This document shows, piece after piece, positions 46,143-55,282 of a stretch of DNA of 64,000 nt (within the stretch, counting starts at the first letter, position 1; each line of letters opens with the position of its first letter). Position numbers and translations under genes: made by a program. Below the pieces are notes generated by a model, which was not told the origin of the DNA, did no database searches, and worked only from the letters and a program-made list of their open reading frames with translations. The DNA comes from Elusimicrobiota bacterium (GTDB taxonomy: Bacteria > Elusimicrobiota > Elusimicrobia > FEN-1173): contig JADKCG010000005.1 of NCBI GenBank assembly GCA_016714745.1, positions 62,001 through 126,000 of the forward strand, given 5' to 3'.

Positions 46143-46759
46143 ACAAAGATTTCCCCCCTCCCAACACCGGCACCGGGTTAAAGATAAAAGGCATCCATAC
46201 GGTTCCATTCATTTCAACTTTACTTGGAATCACCGTTCTCGCATTAGGGATCCCGGTTTGGGTGGGAATAGACACTTTTCTCCCATGGGTCATCGCGAAT
46301 GCATGGACTTTAGCGCTGACCACCCCGCTCCTCGTGGTTTCCCTATTGACGCCCTTTGTGATCGCCAGAATCATTTCCAAGACAAACGCAAAATTTCCCC
46401 CAGCAATGAGCGTGGACGTAAATGGAACGATTCAAATGACCCCTTTGTTTCAGTGGGAACTATTAGTGGAATTAAACGAAGCGGCAATTGCAACAAATGA
46501 AGAATTACAAACAGCAATAAAAGAAATCATTTCAAAAATTGATTCATCCAGCCCACTTTCCGTTCGAGACCCACTGTGGGCCACAGTGTTCCCCACCCTA
46601 ACAAGCGGGAGTGGACCTTCCAGGGCCCGAACCTCCTTGGCCAAAATATTAATTCAAGCCAATCCCACACTGGCTCAATTTGAACTCATCCCCCCCCTCG
46701 ACCGAACATCCCTCTTGCCGGAACGAAAAACCGAAGAAATATTAAAAACCCAAACCTAA
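46100..46759 (+). CDS. Giant Lon-like protein, segment 3: C-terminal membrane hairpin
   Basis: About 215 codons in a third frame. One added base in the CCC at 46091-46093 joins it to segment 2 (DSFARPTLVLFSQMSQIEDR). It carries two or three hydrophobic helices (FISTLLGITVLALGIPVWVG, WVIANAWTLALTTPLLVVSL) and a soluble, mostly helical tail. If separate, it would start at a GTG at 46100 without a ribosome site, which argues for fusion. The stop (TAA 46757-46759) lies inside the left arm of a 27-base inverted repeat. Confidence 0.65.
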   Translation: MLFSQMSQIEDRVLNKDFPPPNTGTGLKIKGIHTVPFISTLLGITVLALGIPVWVGIDTFLPWVIANAWTLALTTPLLVVSLLTPFVIARIISKTNAKFPPAMSVDVNGTIQMTPLFQWELLVELNEAAIATNEELQTAIKEIISKIDSSSPLSVRDPLWATVFPTLTSGSGPSRARTSLAKILIQANPTLAQFELIPPLDRTSLLPERKTEEILKTQT

Positions 46760-46891
46760 CCTCAATGCGGTTTAGATAAGGAGTCGTTGCCCGATTTATC
46801 GGGCGATTTGTATTTAAAACGAGTCAAAAGAGCCCCATAAATAAAGGAACTACAATAATGCAGGCCTTATCTAAACCGCATGGGAGTTAGG
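46755..46891. mobile_element. MITE-like element or bidirectional terminator between the two giant genes
   Basis: A 137-base block bounded by inverted arms: 46755-46781 and 46865-46891. The inner 17 bases (ATGCGGTTTAGATAAGG and its complement) match perfectly, and the CCTAAC/GTTAGG ends match too. The stop codons of both converging genes lie in the arms. Inside are two REP-like hairpins (GCCCGAT-TT-ATCGGGC and a decayed GCCCCATAAAT copy). No target duplication is visible. No coding capacity. Confidence 0.6.
46787..46805. repeat. REP-like palindrome, copy E, inside the MITE-like block
   Basis: GTTGCCCGAT-TT-ATCGGGCGAT, a G-for-C variant of the palindromes at 8307, 16595 and 21711, with the same GTTG and CGAT flanks. 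Could serve as a terminator stem for the plus-strand giant gene. Confidence 0.6.
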
Positions 46892-47557
46892 CGCTCGTAG
46901 CGATCCGTTTCATCCCTTTGAGTTGAATCCGGATCTCTTCGATGGCGGTCCGTAGTCCCAGCGTGAGAACTTCCTTACCCAACCGATCCCACTTGGCCTC
47001 GCCTGTCAACACGCTGGTGTGGGCCGGCGTTGAGCCAACCACCAAGGGGAGCAACGGTTTCAAGATATTAAACTGGATCGCTCCGTCCTTGACAGCGCCC
47101 CGGCGGTCCATCAACTGTTTCCCACCGATCAAAATGGTCCCGTCCATCATCCCCGCGACCAACGATCCCCGAACCTTTAATAGGTCGCGGACGACAGTCC
47201 GTTGTCCACCACCAATATCCTTAACGAGGACAGGTCCGTGTCGCTGGCGCGAGAAGCCGCTAGGTCTACCAACGTCTGTACCGCTTGCGCATCCAGAACG
47301 CCTTTCGAGAACAGGTCTGTCCCAGCCACCATCACCACCGACGTCTCCGATTGCCGAAGCGCCTCCGCCACCAGACTCTTCTCCACCCGGCCAGAATAGA
47401 TCTGGCTTAACCAATACGCCTTGTTCGCCGTCGTCGATCGCGCAAAGGTTTCCGCCAACGCCGTCACCGCCACATACCCCAACCATGCCCGCTGTGCCAG
47501 AATGGGCGTCAGCCCCTCTATTTCTTTCAACAGGCCCAGCAAGCTCAGATCAGCCAA
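46887..47557 (-). CDS. Giant protein 2, C-terminal segment
   Basis: About 223 codons in two frames joined near 47195 (LRILVVDNG in one, TVVRDLLKVRGSLVAGMMDG in the next). It continues the preceding segment once one A is removed from AAAA near 47560 (SSPKELADLSLLGLLKEIEG). The content is soluble alpha/beta: WLGYVAVTALAETFARSTTA, SETSVVMVAGTDLF, KPLLPLVVGSTPAHTSVLTG. Ends with TAA at 46887, inside the right arm of the inverted repeat. No family recognised. Probably the C-terminus of a polypeptide that begins beyond the right edge of the window. Confidence 0.6.
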
Positions 47558-48878
47558 CTCTTTTGGGAGAGGACATTATTCGGCATTGAACCACCATCTC
47601 CGAAGCTCCCTGGGAGGCCGATGTTCCAAAACGGGCCAGGGTCGGGATATGACCCACCTCATGGGCCAAATCAGCGAGCACACGATCCCCAGGGCCATTT
47701 TGAACGTGCACAATAAACCCACCCTGGTCAGCAACCACAAAGGCCCTCGCCTGTTTATCTCCCGTCAACCGTCCTGCCTTCCGGCTTAAGGCTTGATCAT
47801 AGCTCACAGGGTTCTCATGCAAGACCACCTGCACTTTAGCCGCCTGCTCAAGACTCGGCACCCCTTGGGCGGCCTCGGTCTTCATCATGCCGCTCAACAT
47901 CGATTCCGCCGCTGTATTCACCTGACTCAAGCTTAAGCGCGCGCCCAACGCCGGTTTCGTGATTCCAAGATCACGGTATACCGTGCCCGACAACGCTCCT
48001 GTCGTTTTCTCCAATTCATCGATCCGGTTTCGAAGGTTCTTCAACAGTTCCCCTTCACGCGTCTCCACTCCCATCTGCTCAAGGATTTGGGCCAACCGCG
48101 ATTCCGCCATAATTTCAACTAAAGTGGATCCAGCGCCTTCAATTCCGGAACCAAACTTTGATACATAAACGCCACCCTCAGGCGCAGTGAACCTTCCCAA
48201 CCCAGAGACTTGCCCGCCTGGGCTCGACGCACCGCCGCATCGACCTCCGCCATTCTCCGCTCCAATTCTGCCAGAGGCAACCCCAACGTTTGCCAATCGC
48301 CGTCGCCATTGGCGTCCTCCGGCAGGAGCGCCGACAACGCCACAGCGTTTGCCACCGAGGGTCTTTAAGAATGCGTTCGCCGCCGCATCCGCATTGAAAA
48401 ACCCTCCAAGATCACGTCCTTCTTCTATCGCTTTTCGCACGATCTCGCCCGCGTATTCGGCGCTGATCAATTCAACCCCGTCCGCCGTCACACGGGCCTC
48501 CTGCACCTCTCCGCTCGGCATGATGCGCACGGCCACGACGTTCGCACCGGATTTATCAGAGATCAGGGAAAACGCACGGTCGGTATCGGTTCCCGCTACG
48601 GCTCCTTGCCTCTGTATATACGCAACAAGGTCCGCAATCGAACTGTTTCGATTTCTCCCATCCACGATCACATCATCGTGCACATGGAGCACCATCCCCC
48701 CGTTCAGTTTCTCCGCGGGGACCTCAAGTTTAAACACCGCTACTTGATCGGCACCCAACCCAGCCGCAAACCCAGGATTCACCGCCAAGAACGCCGCCAC
48801 GGCCATTGCCCGCACCGCCGCCGCCCCGGTGATCTTTTCACCTCGGCCGGACACCTGCACACTCTCCGATGGACTCAA
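47550..48878 (-). CDS. Giant protein 2, segment with an HExxH zinc-peptidase motif
   Basis: 442 codons. Near the N-terminus a hydrophobic stretch (MAVAAFLAVNPGFAAG) precedes a beta-rich part. Between about 48360 and 48185 the true frame is the neighbouring one (ANAVALSALLPEDANGDGD, an acidic DxNxDxD loop like a calcium site, then LPLAELERRMAEVD), so two compensating indels are present. Near the C-terminus, DRVLADLAHEVGHIPTLARF carries the HEVGH motif of zincin metalloproteases (bases 47649-47663), followed by SQGASEMVV. If it is a separate gene, its TTG start overlaps the upstream stop by 4 bases. Function not assigned beyond the motif. Confidence 0.65.
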   Translation of the reverse strand: MSPSESVQVSGRGEKITGAAAVRAMAVAAFLAVNPGFAAGLGADQVAVFKLEVPAEKLNGGMVLHVHDDVIVDGRNRNSSIADLVAYIQRQGAVAGTDTDRAFSLISDKSGANVVAVRIMPSGEVQEARVTADGVELISAEYAGEIVRKAIEEGRDLGGFFNADAAANAFLKTLGGKRCGVVGAPAGGRQWRRRLANVGVASGRIGAENGGGRCGGASSPGGQVSGLGRFTAPEGGVYVSKFGSGIEGAGSTLVEIMAESRLAQILEQMGVETREGELLKNLRNRIDELEKTTGALSGTVYRDLGITKPALGARLSLSQVNTAAESMLSGMMKTEAAQGVPSLEQAAKVQVVLHENPVSYDQALSRKAGRLTGDKQARAFVVADQGGFIVHVQNGPGDRVLADLAHEVGHIPTLARFGTSASQGASEMVVQCRIMSSPKRVG

Positions 48879-49354
48879 AAACCTGCCTCAACATGGCCCC
48901 AGATCGTTTTAAACCACCCTTTGGGAAGTGTTCCAATATTGTAGGCGCTGTGGGCCAATGTCGTGATCATTGACGCCGCGAAGGGGCCAGCCAAGGACGA
49001 CACCCCAAGAAAGATCGCCAACCCCGCGCCAAACAACGCCAATCGATTGCCGAACTCCGCTGTGTCTTGAACCAAGGCCCCACGGCTGAACACCGCGTTC
49101 CACCCGGCTCTCCCTCCCCCAGCATTCAAATACCGCGCTGATAACTCCACAGCAACGTGGGCGAGGGCAAAAAACAATCCAACGACCACGCCCATTTGTC
49201 CAACAACTCCGAAATCAATTGCGGCTCCGGAAAGAAGGCTCTCCCCAACGTTCGGCAACCATGATTCCAGGAACACAATTCCCTCAATCACTGGACTCAC
49301 GACCCCACCAGACCCAGATATCCCAACCGCTTGACTAAACTTCCCTCTCTCCAC
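48875..49354 (-). CDS. Giant protein 2, hydrophobic segment
   Basis: 159 codons with three membrane-type helices: FGVVGQMGVVVGLFFALAHV, LALFGAGLAIFLGVSSLAGP and FAASMITTLAHSAYNIG. It overlaps the preceding frame by 58 bases, and the protein reads on naturally after a one-base shift (GKFSQAVGISGSGGVVSP). The alternating small residues and lack of charge suggest a membrane hairpin or pore-like segment. No family recognised. Confidence 0.6.
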   Translation of the reverse strand: MERGKFSQAVGISGSGGVVSPVIEGIVFLESWLPNVGESLLSGAAIDFGVVGQMGVVVGLFFALAHVAVELSARYLNAGGGRAGWNAVFSRGALVQDTAEFGNRLALFGAGLAIFLGVSSLAGPFAASMITTLAHSAYNIGTLPKGWFKTIWGHVEAGF

Positions 49355-51909
49355 CCACGGATAAACGGCTCACCAATGGAGAGCCCCGGACGAACTCGTA
49401 TCTGAGCCCCCGTTCCGCTAGGAGGAGTAGGAGTTACATTCGGCGTTGTGGACCCCCCTCCTATGCTATTCAGCATTCTTTGTATCGCTTCAATCGTTTC
49501 AAGAGCATTTCCATATCCCTGACTCACTTTTTCGTCCACTTTCAATAAGTTTTCCCCAGTTGTGTCGTCTGATGATTTGGGCTGAGGAGCCTTTCCGTAA
49601 ACAGTTGTAGTTAGCTTCCCATCTCTCACCTTCCATTCCCACTCATCCTGCCGTGAAAGTGGGGCCCCACCCGTTTGTTCCACCCGGATCGGGTTCCCCC
49701 TCCTGTCCTGCACAACCGTTTCTTGTTCCACCCCCGTCACATCCCCAGCGTCCAACACATTTTGTCCAGCCAGAACTGAAACCGCAGAAGGCTCCTGCCT
49801 GTCCGCGTTCACACTCTCTATGGAGTCAGAACTCTCAGCTTGGACAGCTTCTATTAACGGAGCAGTTTCCCTTGTGCCAAGGGTCCCTAAACGAGAAGTG
49901 ATCCGCGTCTCCAACGGCGGGAAAACCATTATAGGATCGAACCAGGCGGTCAAATTCCCTGCCGCGTCAAACCTGAAATTGGAAGACAAGTCGTCGATTC
50001 CGTAATCGAAGCCATTAATTAATGGGTCCATTGCGCCATGAATCGAACTAAAGGCTCGGATCGCATGAGAAACCGCGAGTTCTTTTTGCGAAATGGCGCG
50101 ATTCCACTGCGGGCTCTCCTCTAGAAAATCGTCCAATGAGGAGCCTTCAACAAATTTCATGCGGATCGTATTTCCCTCCACCCTCATCGTTGGCACAATG
50201 GTTCTTCCAAACACTTCTTGGAGCGCTTCACCCACATTGTTTCCAAATTTTACAGTGTCCCCTGCCAATTGCTTCCGTTGTTCAGCGCTTAAACGATACT
50301 GTTCACCGGAATTTTCCTTGCCCACAACCTCTTTGACTTCCTTCACAACATCATTGCCATCCCGCCAGACTTCCATAAATGAGCCTTCGCCCAAATAGTT
50401 GCCAGGCACACGACCGGCAGGCGTCTCTAACGAAGAGGCAGAAGGCTCCTGCCTGTCCGTGTTCACACTTTCTACGGAGGGAACAGGGGCTATTACATCA
50501 GAAATCGCCCCCTGGCCATCAGTTATTCCATCGGCTTCAGTGCGCACACCAATCTCACCCGCAACTCGTTGTTGAGCGTTCACTCCTTCAACCCCACCGT
50601 CCGCGTTCAATGTTGGTTTTAACTCTTCGCTCTCTAGGTTATCTTCCATGCGTGTCATGAAATTCGGAGGGAGAACGCTGGCCGTTGTGGCGGCTTGGGT
50701 ATCTTGGGCTTCTGCGTATGCCAATAACACGCTGGAAACCCCCTGCCAATAACGACGAACCAGTAGGGCGGGCGCGTTTCGAAGATCTTGGGGAACCATG
50801 CTGATTAATGACGGTTCTACCCCCGCCGCTTCCATGGCCTGCTCAAGCCGAGGCGTGAACGTTGTCGCCAAAATCGCCCCCTCTTCCAACTGCGTTAGGG
50901 TGTGATCCACCGCCCGAGCCAAGGACACGGCGTCCGACTCTTTCAGGGTCTCAGGCAAAATCGATTGAACCCGATTCTCGAGATAGGTTTCACGCTGGGC
51001 CACCAGGAAGGTTAATGGATCTTCAGCCATCGCCAGTGACAGATCTTTTGTGTCCCAACCCACACCGTTTTTGGCCAACACTTTGACCACATGGGTACGC
51101 ATGGCCGGAGACAGCCCGGCCAAAACCCCCGCCATTAGGGTTTCCGCATTTCGCATGTCAAAGCCATCCAACTGGCCTTTCCATTGCTGTGCGTAGAATT
51201 CGACAGCGGCCGCCACTTTCAGATCCGTTTTGTCCGACACTTTTACCATGGATCGAGACAAGAGCTGACCTTTCGTTGCCAGGAGCCCCACAGCGTTCTT
51301 CCGTTGTCCCGCAGGGACGCCTTGCTTTTTCAGATCTTCATCATAGGCTTTGACTTGCGCCATTTCCCAATCAAAGACCGCGGCCTGAAGGGCACCCGTC
51401 ATTTCATTGCGCCCATTCATTTTTGCTCTCACCTTCGCCACAAGATTTAGGCTGCTCGCAGTGGCCTGCTGTGTCAACGTGAACCCGTTTTCTTTCAGGA
51501 TTTCCACAGCCATCGCTCGATCAGAAGAATCAGCGTTGGACAGGGATTCAGCCAATGATTCAACGGTATTCCCTTTGCCCGCCGTTTCGACAAATTTCCA
51601 CGCCACCGTAGCGGTTTGGTGCGCAGAGGGCAACGTTATCCCGCCTGTTTCCCAATCACTCCCCAAAGCGTGCTGACGGGCCGCCCAAAGACGCCCGGCC
51701 TCGGACGACAGGGCTTTTTTGTTCCCAATTTGAGACGCCCCATGCGGAATGTTCCATCCGAAGACGGCTAAGGCCTGAATTACCGCGTTGGCCTGTTCGG
51801 TCCCCTTCCCAAACAGAAGACCGGCCACCTGATCCCGAAGGCCACCAAGCTCTGGCGCTACACCCTCTGTCAATAAATCGGTCACCCATTTGATTTGAGT
51901 CTGATTCAA
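49297..51909 (-). CDS. Giant protein 2, segment with a kinase-like domain
   Basis: 870 codons. The first 450 are helical repeats with many Ala/Leu and no known motif. A protein-kinase or aminoglycoside-kinase-like domain follows (about bases 50410-49870): glycine loop LGEGSFMEVW, lysine strand DVVKEVKEV, a catalytic-loop-like IHGAMDPLINGFDYG and SNFRF, and a DFG-like AWFDPIM. The domain is flanked on each side by a near-identical linker, ESVN[A/T]DRQEPSA, encoded by a 41-base direct repeat. The C-terminal 150 residues are low-complexity, Gly/Ser/Pro-rich. Kinase activity is uncertain because the HxD and DFG residues are not canonical. Confidence 0.65.
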   Translation of the reverse strand: MNQTQIKWVTDLLTEGVAPELGGLRDQVAGLLFGKGTEQANAVIQALAVFGWNIPHGASQIGNKKALSSEAGRLWAARQHALGSDWETGGITLPSAHQTATVAWKFVETAGKGNTVESLAESLSNADSSDRAMAVEILKENGFTLTQQATASSLNLVAKVRAKMNGRNEMTGALQAAVFDWEMAQVKAYDEDLKKQGVPAGQRKNAVGLLATKGQLLSRSMVKVSDKTDLKVAAAVEFYAQQWKGQLDGFDMRNAETLMAGVLAGLSPAMRTHVVKVLAKNGVGWDTKDLSLAMAEDPLTFLVAQRETYLENRVQSILPETLKESDAVSLARAVDHTLTQLEEGAILATTFTPRLEQAMEAAGVEPSLISMVPQDLRNAPALLVRRYWQGVSSVLLAYAEAQDTQAATTASVLPPNFMTRMEDNLESEELKPTLNADGGVEGVNAQQRVAGEIGVRTEADGITDGQGAISDVIAPVPSVESVNTDRQEPSASSLETPAGRVPGNYLGEGSFMEVWRDGNDVVKEVKEVVGKENSGEQYRLSAEQRKQLAGDTVKFGNNVGEALQEVFGRTIVPTMRVEGNTIRMKFVEGSSLDDFLEESPQWNRAISQKELAVSHAIRAFSSIHGAMDPLINGFDYGIDDLSSNFRFDAAGNLTAWFDPIMVFPPLETRITSRLGTLGTRETAPLIEAVQAESSDSIESVNADRQEPSAVSVLAGQNVLDAGDVTGVEQETVVQDRRGNPIRVEQTGGAPLSRQDEWEWKVRDGKLTTTVYGKAPQPKSSDDTTGENLLKVDEKVSQGYGNALETIEAIQRMLNSIGGGSTTPNVTPTPPSGTGAQIRVRPGLSIGEPFIRGWREGSLVKRLGYLGLVGS
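49784..49824. repeat. Intragenic direct repeat, copy 1 (ESVNADRQEPSA linker)
   Basis: 41 bases differing from copy 2 at 50438-50478 at about three positions. It encodes the linker on the C-terminal side of the kinase-like domain. Confidence 0.75.
50438..50478. repeat. Intragenic direct repeat, copy 2 (ESVNTDRQEPSA linker)
   Basis: Pairs with 49784-49824. Same orientation and reading frame; the two copies bracket about 600 bases encoding the kinase-like domain, as if the domain had been inserted by duplication of the linker. Confidence 0.75.
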
Positions 51910-51976
51910 TCCGGCGATTTTAAGATTGTTTTCGGTGTATTTTAACGCCTTCGCCTGAACAGCGGAAAGTTGCGCG

Positions 51977-54900
51977 TTAAATTCGTCTACTCCTTGAAAC
52001 CACTTGACCCAACACGGATTTTACGTAGCCAGGAGACATAATGCTCAGCTCTGCCAAGGTGGATTTTAACGCGTCTTCGCCAAATGCCCTCACATCCAAC
52101 GAATCGGCAATCGTCTTTCCAAACTGAGAGGAAACCAATGCTCGCGCCGCCCTTACCTCTTCGACGGTGTGCCCGCTTAAGAGGGAATCAAACGAATCCA
52201 ACAGGTTATCGGCTGTGAGGGTTTGTTGAGCCGCAACTGTTGTAGAGATCCCGCTATGGGCGGTTGCGGCGGTTTCCAAATCATTCCAAGAAATCGGCAG
52301 ACCCGCCGATATCTTCCAGCTGAGATATGTCCGAGCTTCTTTCAAGACCTCGGCTTTTGATATCGCATCAATCGACACCAAAGTCGCTTTCTTTTTCTCA
52401 ACAGAGAATTCCGCTTTCTTATTCCCCTTTGTGATCGTAATGGAATAGGCACCGTCCACTTCGGCTCCTTTCGTTATTTCTACGGGATTAAAATCTTTCC
52501 CAAACGAAATCAGCGGTTTGGAAGAACTGACACTCGTGTCGTAAACAGCGGTCTTCCCCTCCGTATACTGAATGACCAGCCCCGAACCGTCAACATCGAC
52601 ATGCAGTTGGGTTTCCGAACCATCCGCTAGGTTTATTCTGAAATAACCATATGGCGATTCACTGAAAGACTTCACTTTCCCTTGAATTGTTCCCGCCACC
52701 ACACCCCACACTTTAATTTTGTTGGCCAAACCTTCTGCCGTCGCGTCAAGGCGAGCCTTCGCACTCCGCATTTCCGGCGTGCTGGGCTTCGCCTCAGTCC
52801 AGGATTCATAGGCGGAGGCGTCTTGTAAATTAAGTCCATAGATCTCCGACATGGCCCACACATGACCAGCGTGTGTCAAGTTGTTCCGTCCAAGCGCTTT
52901 CAAAGCCAACGCTTCGACATCGGACTCACCAGCCAATGGGCTCCCTTTCGCCAAATTCGCTGAATAGTCACTCTTCAACCCCCGATCCATTTCAGATAGG
53001 GCCGCTTCAAAGGGCGCCCCGAACCGCACGGTGGCGTAGGCGCGGACAACGTCTTTCTGTTCTAACCCGTATTGCGTGGCGTAATCATTCCGTTGTTGAC
53101 GGTTCAAAACCCATTTGGCGCCGTCCGGTTTCCTGGAATCGTCCCGAACAGTTTTAAATTCATCTCCCAGGGCCTTCATCGCTCGTTCTTTCCAGAAATT
53201 GTCCGTTTGGGAAACCCTCAACTGACTGATTTCGGCCACAGAAACATTGGCCAAGACGGCGTCGCCCAGATTGGATTGAACTTTGCCATTCTTTTTCTTT
53301 ATCTCAGCCCCGCCCACCACAGCGTCGTAGGCCTGGCGTGTCGCCAAGTCGCCACTGCCCACCACACGGGAAAGGACCGCCTCTTGCATCTCGGCCTTGA
53401 TGTCAGGAATTGCTTTCTCCTGCTTGACAGCAAACGTTAAATCATTGGTGATGTTGTCGATATCGTTTGTCGTGAGTTGGCCCACGTTCTTGATCGTTGT
53501 TAGGCCATTCTTGCCCCTCCACTTGTTCGCCAATACAACCAACTCCTTGTTGCTCAGCTTGTCTGCATCTTGGGACGGAAGAACGTGTTCCATAACAAAC
53601 GGGATCCCAAACATCACCGCCAAAACCCCCACAGCAACGCCAAGGGCGACCACTACGATCCCAGCCATTGGCAACGCCATAGCGCCAGCCACCATCGCCA
53701 CAGCCGGGAGACTATTTAACCCAAGACCAATCGCCATAGGCAAAACAAAACCACCCATTTGCTCCAAAAGGTTTTTGTCTTTATTAATCTCCCCTTTAAA
53801 CATCTTTTTCATGGATGCCATATCCATCGATGTTGTGTATTTTTTGAGATTTTCTGACCCATATTTCTTGATCAGTTTTTGGGCCCCTAAAGTCCCAAAG
53901 GCCACAAGAATAAGATTGCTTGCCGCCGCACCAAGAACAATCGCCCCACCCATAAGAGGAAGCGCGCCCGCTATTCCCCCTGTTGCCACCGTAGCAATGG
54001 TTGCACCGGCAAGGATCTTTCGTCCTGTCGCCGACAATCCCAGCGGGTTGGCACGTCCGTTCGTTCGGAGGAATTTTTCACGGGTTTCGGCAAAGTTCTG
54101 AATCGCGGAAACCGAAATGTTCCCCTGTTGTTGGATTTGCGCCATTTGAACCTGATTTTCAAGATCTTTGCGCCCGACAAACCCGTCTTTGCCTTTGAGT
54201 TGATAGAATTTCCGATCGCCTTGAACGTAAATTAATTGAGCGTCGGAATCCGCCGCACTGAGCGCCGCCGCCGCGCCTTCTGTTGTGACCTCAAGATTGG
54301 CGCGTTCCGCTTGAACGATCGTGTTTCCGAAATCAACCCAGGCACTTAAGGGAGCGTTGTCAATCGCGCGCTGGAACCGTTGATCCTTCGCGCTGGCGTA
54401 ACCATAATTAACCGCCGCCGCAACCGCCGTCCTCTGAGTTGGATCGGACAACCCTGCCACCTGGGACGCCAACGCCATCAGCGCATCCCGGTTGTCGGGT
54501 TTTATTCCCGCCCGAGCGGCGAGCGCCGTTAGGCCTCCCGACTTCATTTTGGCGGTTTCCGTGAAATTGCCTTTGACCCAGTTGGTCCCCATCCGAACAA
54601 TCCCCATCATCGTTCGAGACCCTGTGGGATTATCCCCGAACGGATCTTTAATTCGTTGATCTTGGATCGCCCGTCGATCAGCCGCTTTCGCATTCACTTC
54701 GTCTAAAACAATGGTGGTCAACACCTGCACCTTGGGGGTTTGGCCCACATGACCCACCTGTTCCACCACCGCCTGGGCCAACGTCAATCCCTCAACATCC
54801 CCCGCCACCCGTTGAGAAACAACCGCCACCGCGCTTGGATCATCTCCTAAAAATACGTGCGCGTCCCGTACCAGCGATACCATCCCGTCCACGGTTCGAT

Positions 54901-55282
54901 CGGATGACACGCGCAGGTACCCCGCTTCGCGATATTGGGACAGTGTGTCGAACACCCCGCCGGTCGCATGGGCTCCATAATTCGCCTCCAACGCCCCCCG
55001 CGGATTTTCTTCGCCATTTGTTGAGGCCCACGCGGCACCCATGGCCAAGTATTGGGCCGCCCAATATTGGCCTTCCAGTGTCAAAACATCTCCCTTGAGC
55101 ATATTTTCTTTACCCAACCAGGCAACCATGTCAGCGGGGTCTTTGGCCTGCACATCTTTGGCCTGGTCAACTTCCGAGGCTTTGGTGATCGCCTTCGCAT
55201 TAAACTCCGAGACCGTTTTCGGGGCATCCGCGCGTTGGAGGTAACGCGAGACAGCCGAGCCCTCTATGCTGGACGCTTCCAC
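51977..55282 (-). CDS. Giant protein 2, 1,100-residue segment with a central membrane region
   Basis: 1,101 codons. A helical N-terminal third, then a hydrophobic block (about bases 54020-53590) with four or five helices, for example GAIVLGAAASNLILVAFGTL, GGFVLPMAIGLGLNSLPAVA and GIVVVALGVAVGVLAVMFGI, separated by a charged loop. A soluble mixed region follows, including SNKELVVLANKWRGKNGLTT. The C-terminal part includes short beta-strands (ETQLHVDVDGSGLVIQ). It joins the next frame through a one-base shift near 51990 (WFQGVDEFNAQLSAVQAKAL). No known domain recognised. Confidence 0.6.
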   Translation of the reverse strand: MEASSIEGSAVSRYLQRADAPKTVSEFNAKAITKASEVDQAKDVQAKDPADMVAWLGKENMLKGDVLTLEGQYWAAQYLAMGAAWASTNGEENPRGALEANYGAHATGGVFDTLSQYREAGYLRVSSDRTVDGMVSLVRDAHVFLGDDPSAVAVVSQRVAGDVEGLTLAQAVVEQVGHVGQTPKVQVLTTIVLDEVNAKAADRRAIQDQRIKDPFGDNPTGSRTMMGIVRMGTNWVKGNFTETAKMKSGGLTALAARAGIKPDNRDALMALASQVAGLSDPTQRTAVAAAVNYGYASAKDQRFQRAIDNAPLSAWVDFGNTIVQAERANLEVTTEGAAAALSAADSDAQLIYVQGDRKFYQLKGKDGFVGRKDLENQVQMAQIQQQGNISVSAIQNFAETREKFLRTNGRANPLGLSATGRKILAGATIATVATGGIAGALPLMGGAIVLGAAASNLILVAFGTLGAQKLIKKYGSENLKKYTTSMDMASMKKMFKGEINKDKNLLEQMGGFVLPMAIGLGLNSLPAVAMVAGAMALPMAGIVVVALGVAVGVLAVMFGIPFVMEHVLPSQDADKLSNKELVVLANKWRGKNGLTTIKNVGQLTTNDIDNITNDLTFAVKQEKAIPDIKAEMQEAVLSRVVGSGDLATRQAYDAVVGGAEIKKKNGKVQSNLGDAVLANVSVAEISQLRVSQTDNFWKERAMKALGDEFKTVRDDSRKPDGAKWVLNRQQRNDYATQYGLEQKDVVRAYATVRFGAPFEAALSEMDRGLKSDYSANLAKGSPLAGESDVEALALKALGRNNLTHAGHVWAMSEIYGLNLQDASAYESWTEAKPSTPEMRSAKARLDATAEGLANKIKVWGVVAGTIQGKVKSFSESPYGYFRINLADGSETQLHVDVDGSGLVIQYTEGKTAVYDTSVSSSKPLISFGKDFNPVEITKGAEVDGAYSITITKGNKKAEFSVEKKKATLVSIDAISKAEVLKEARTYLSWKISAGLPISWNDLETAATAHSGISTTVAAQQTLTADNLLDSFDSLLSGHTVEEVRAARALVSSQFGKTIADSLDVRAFGEDALKSTLAELSIMSPGYVKSVLGQVVSRSRRI

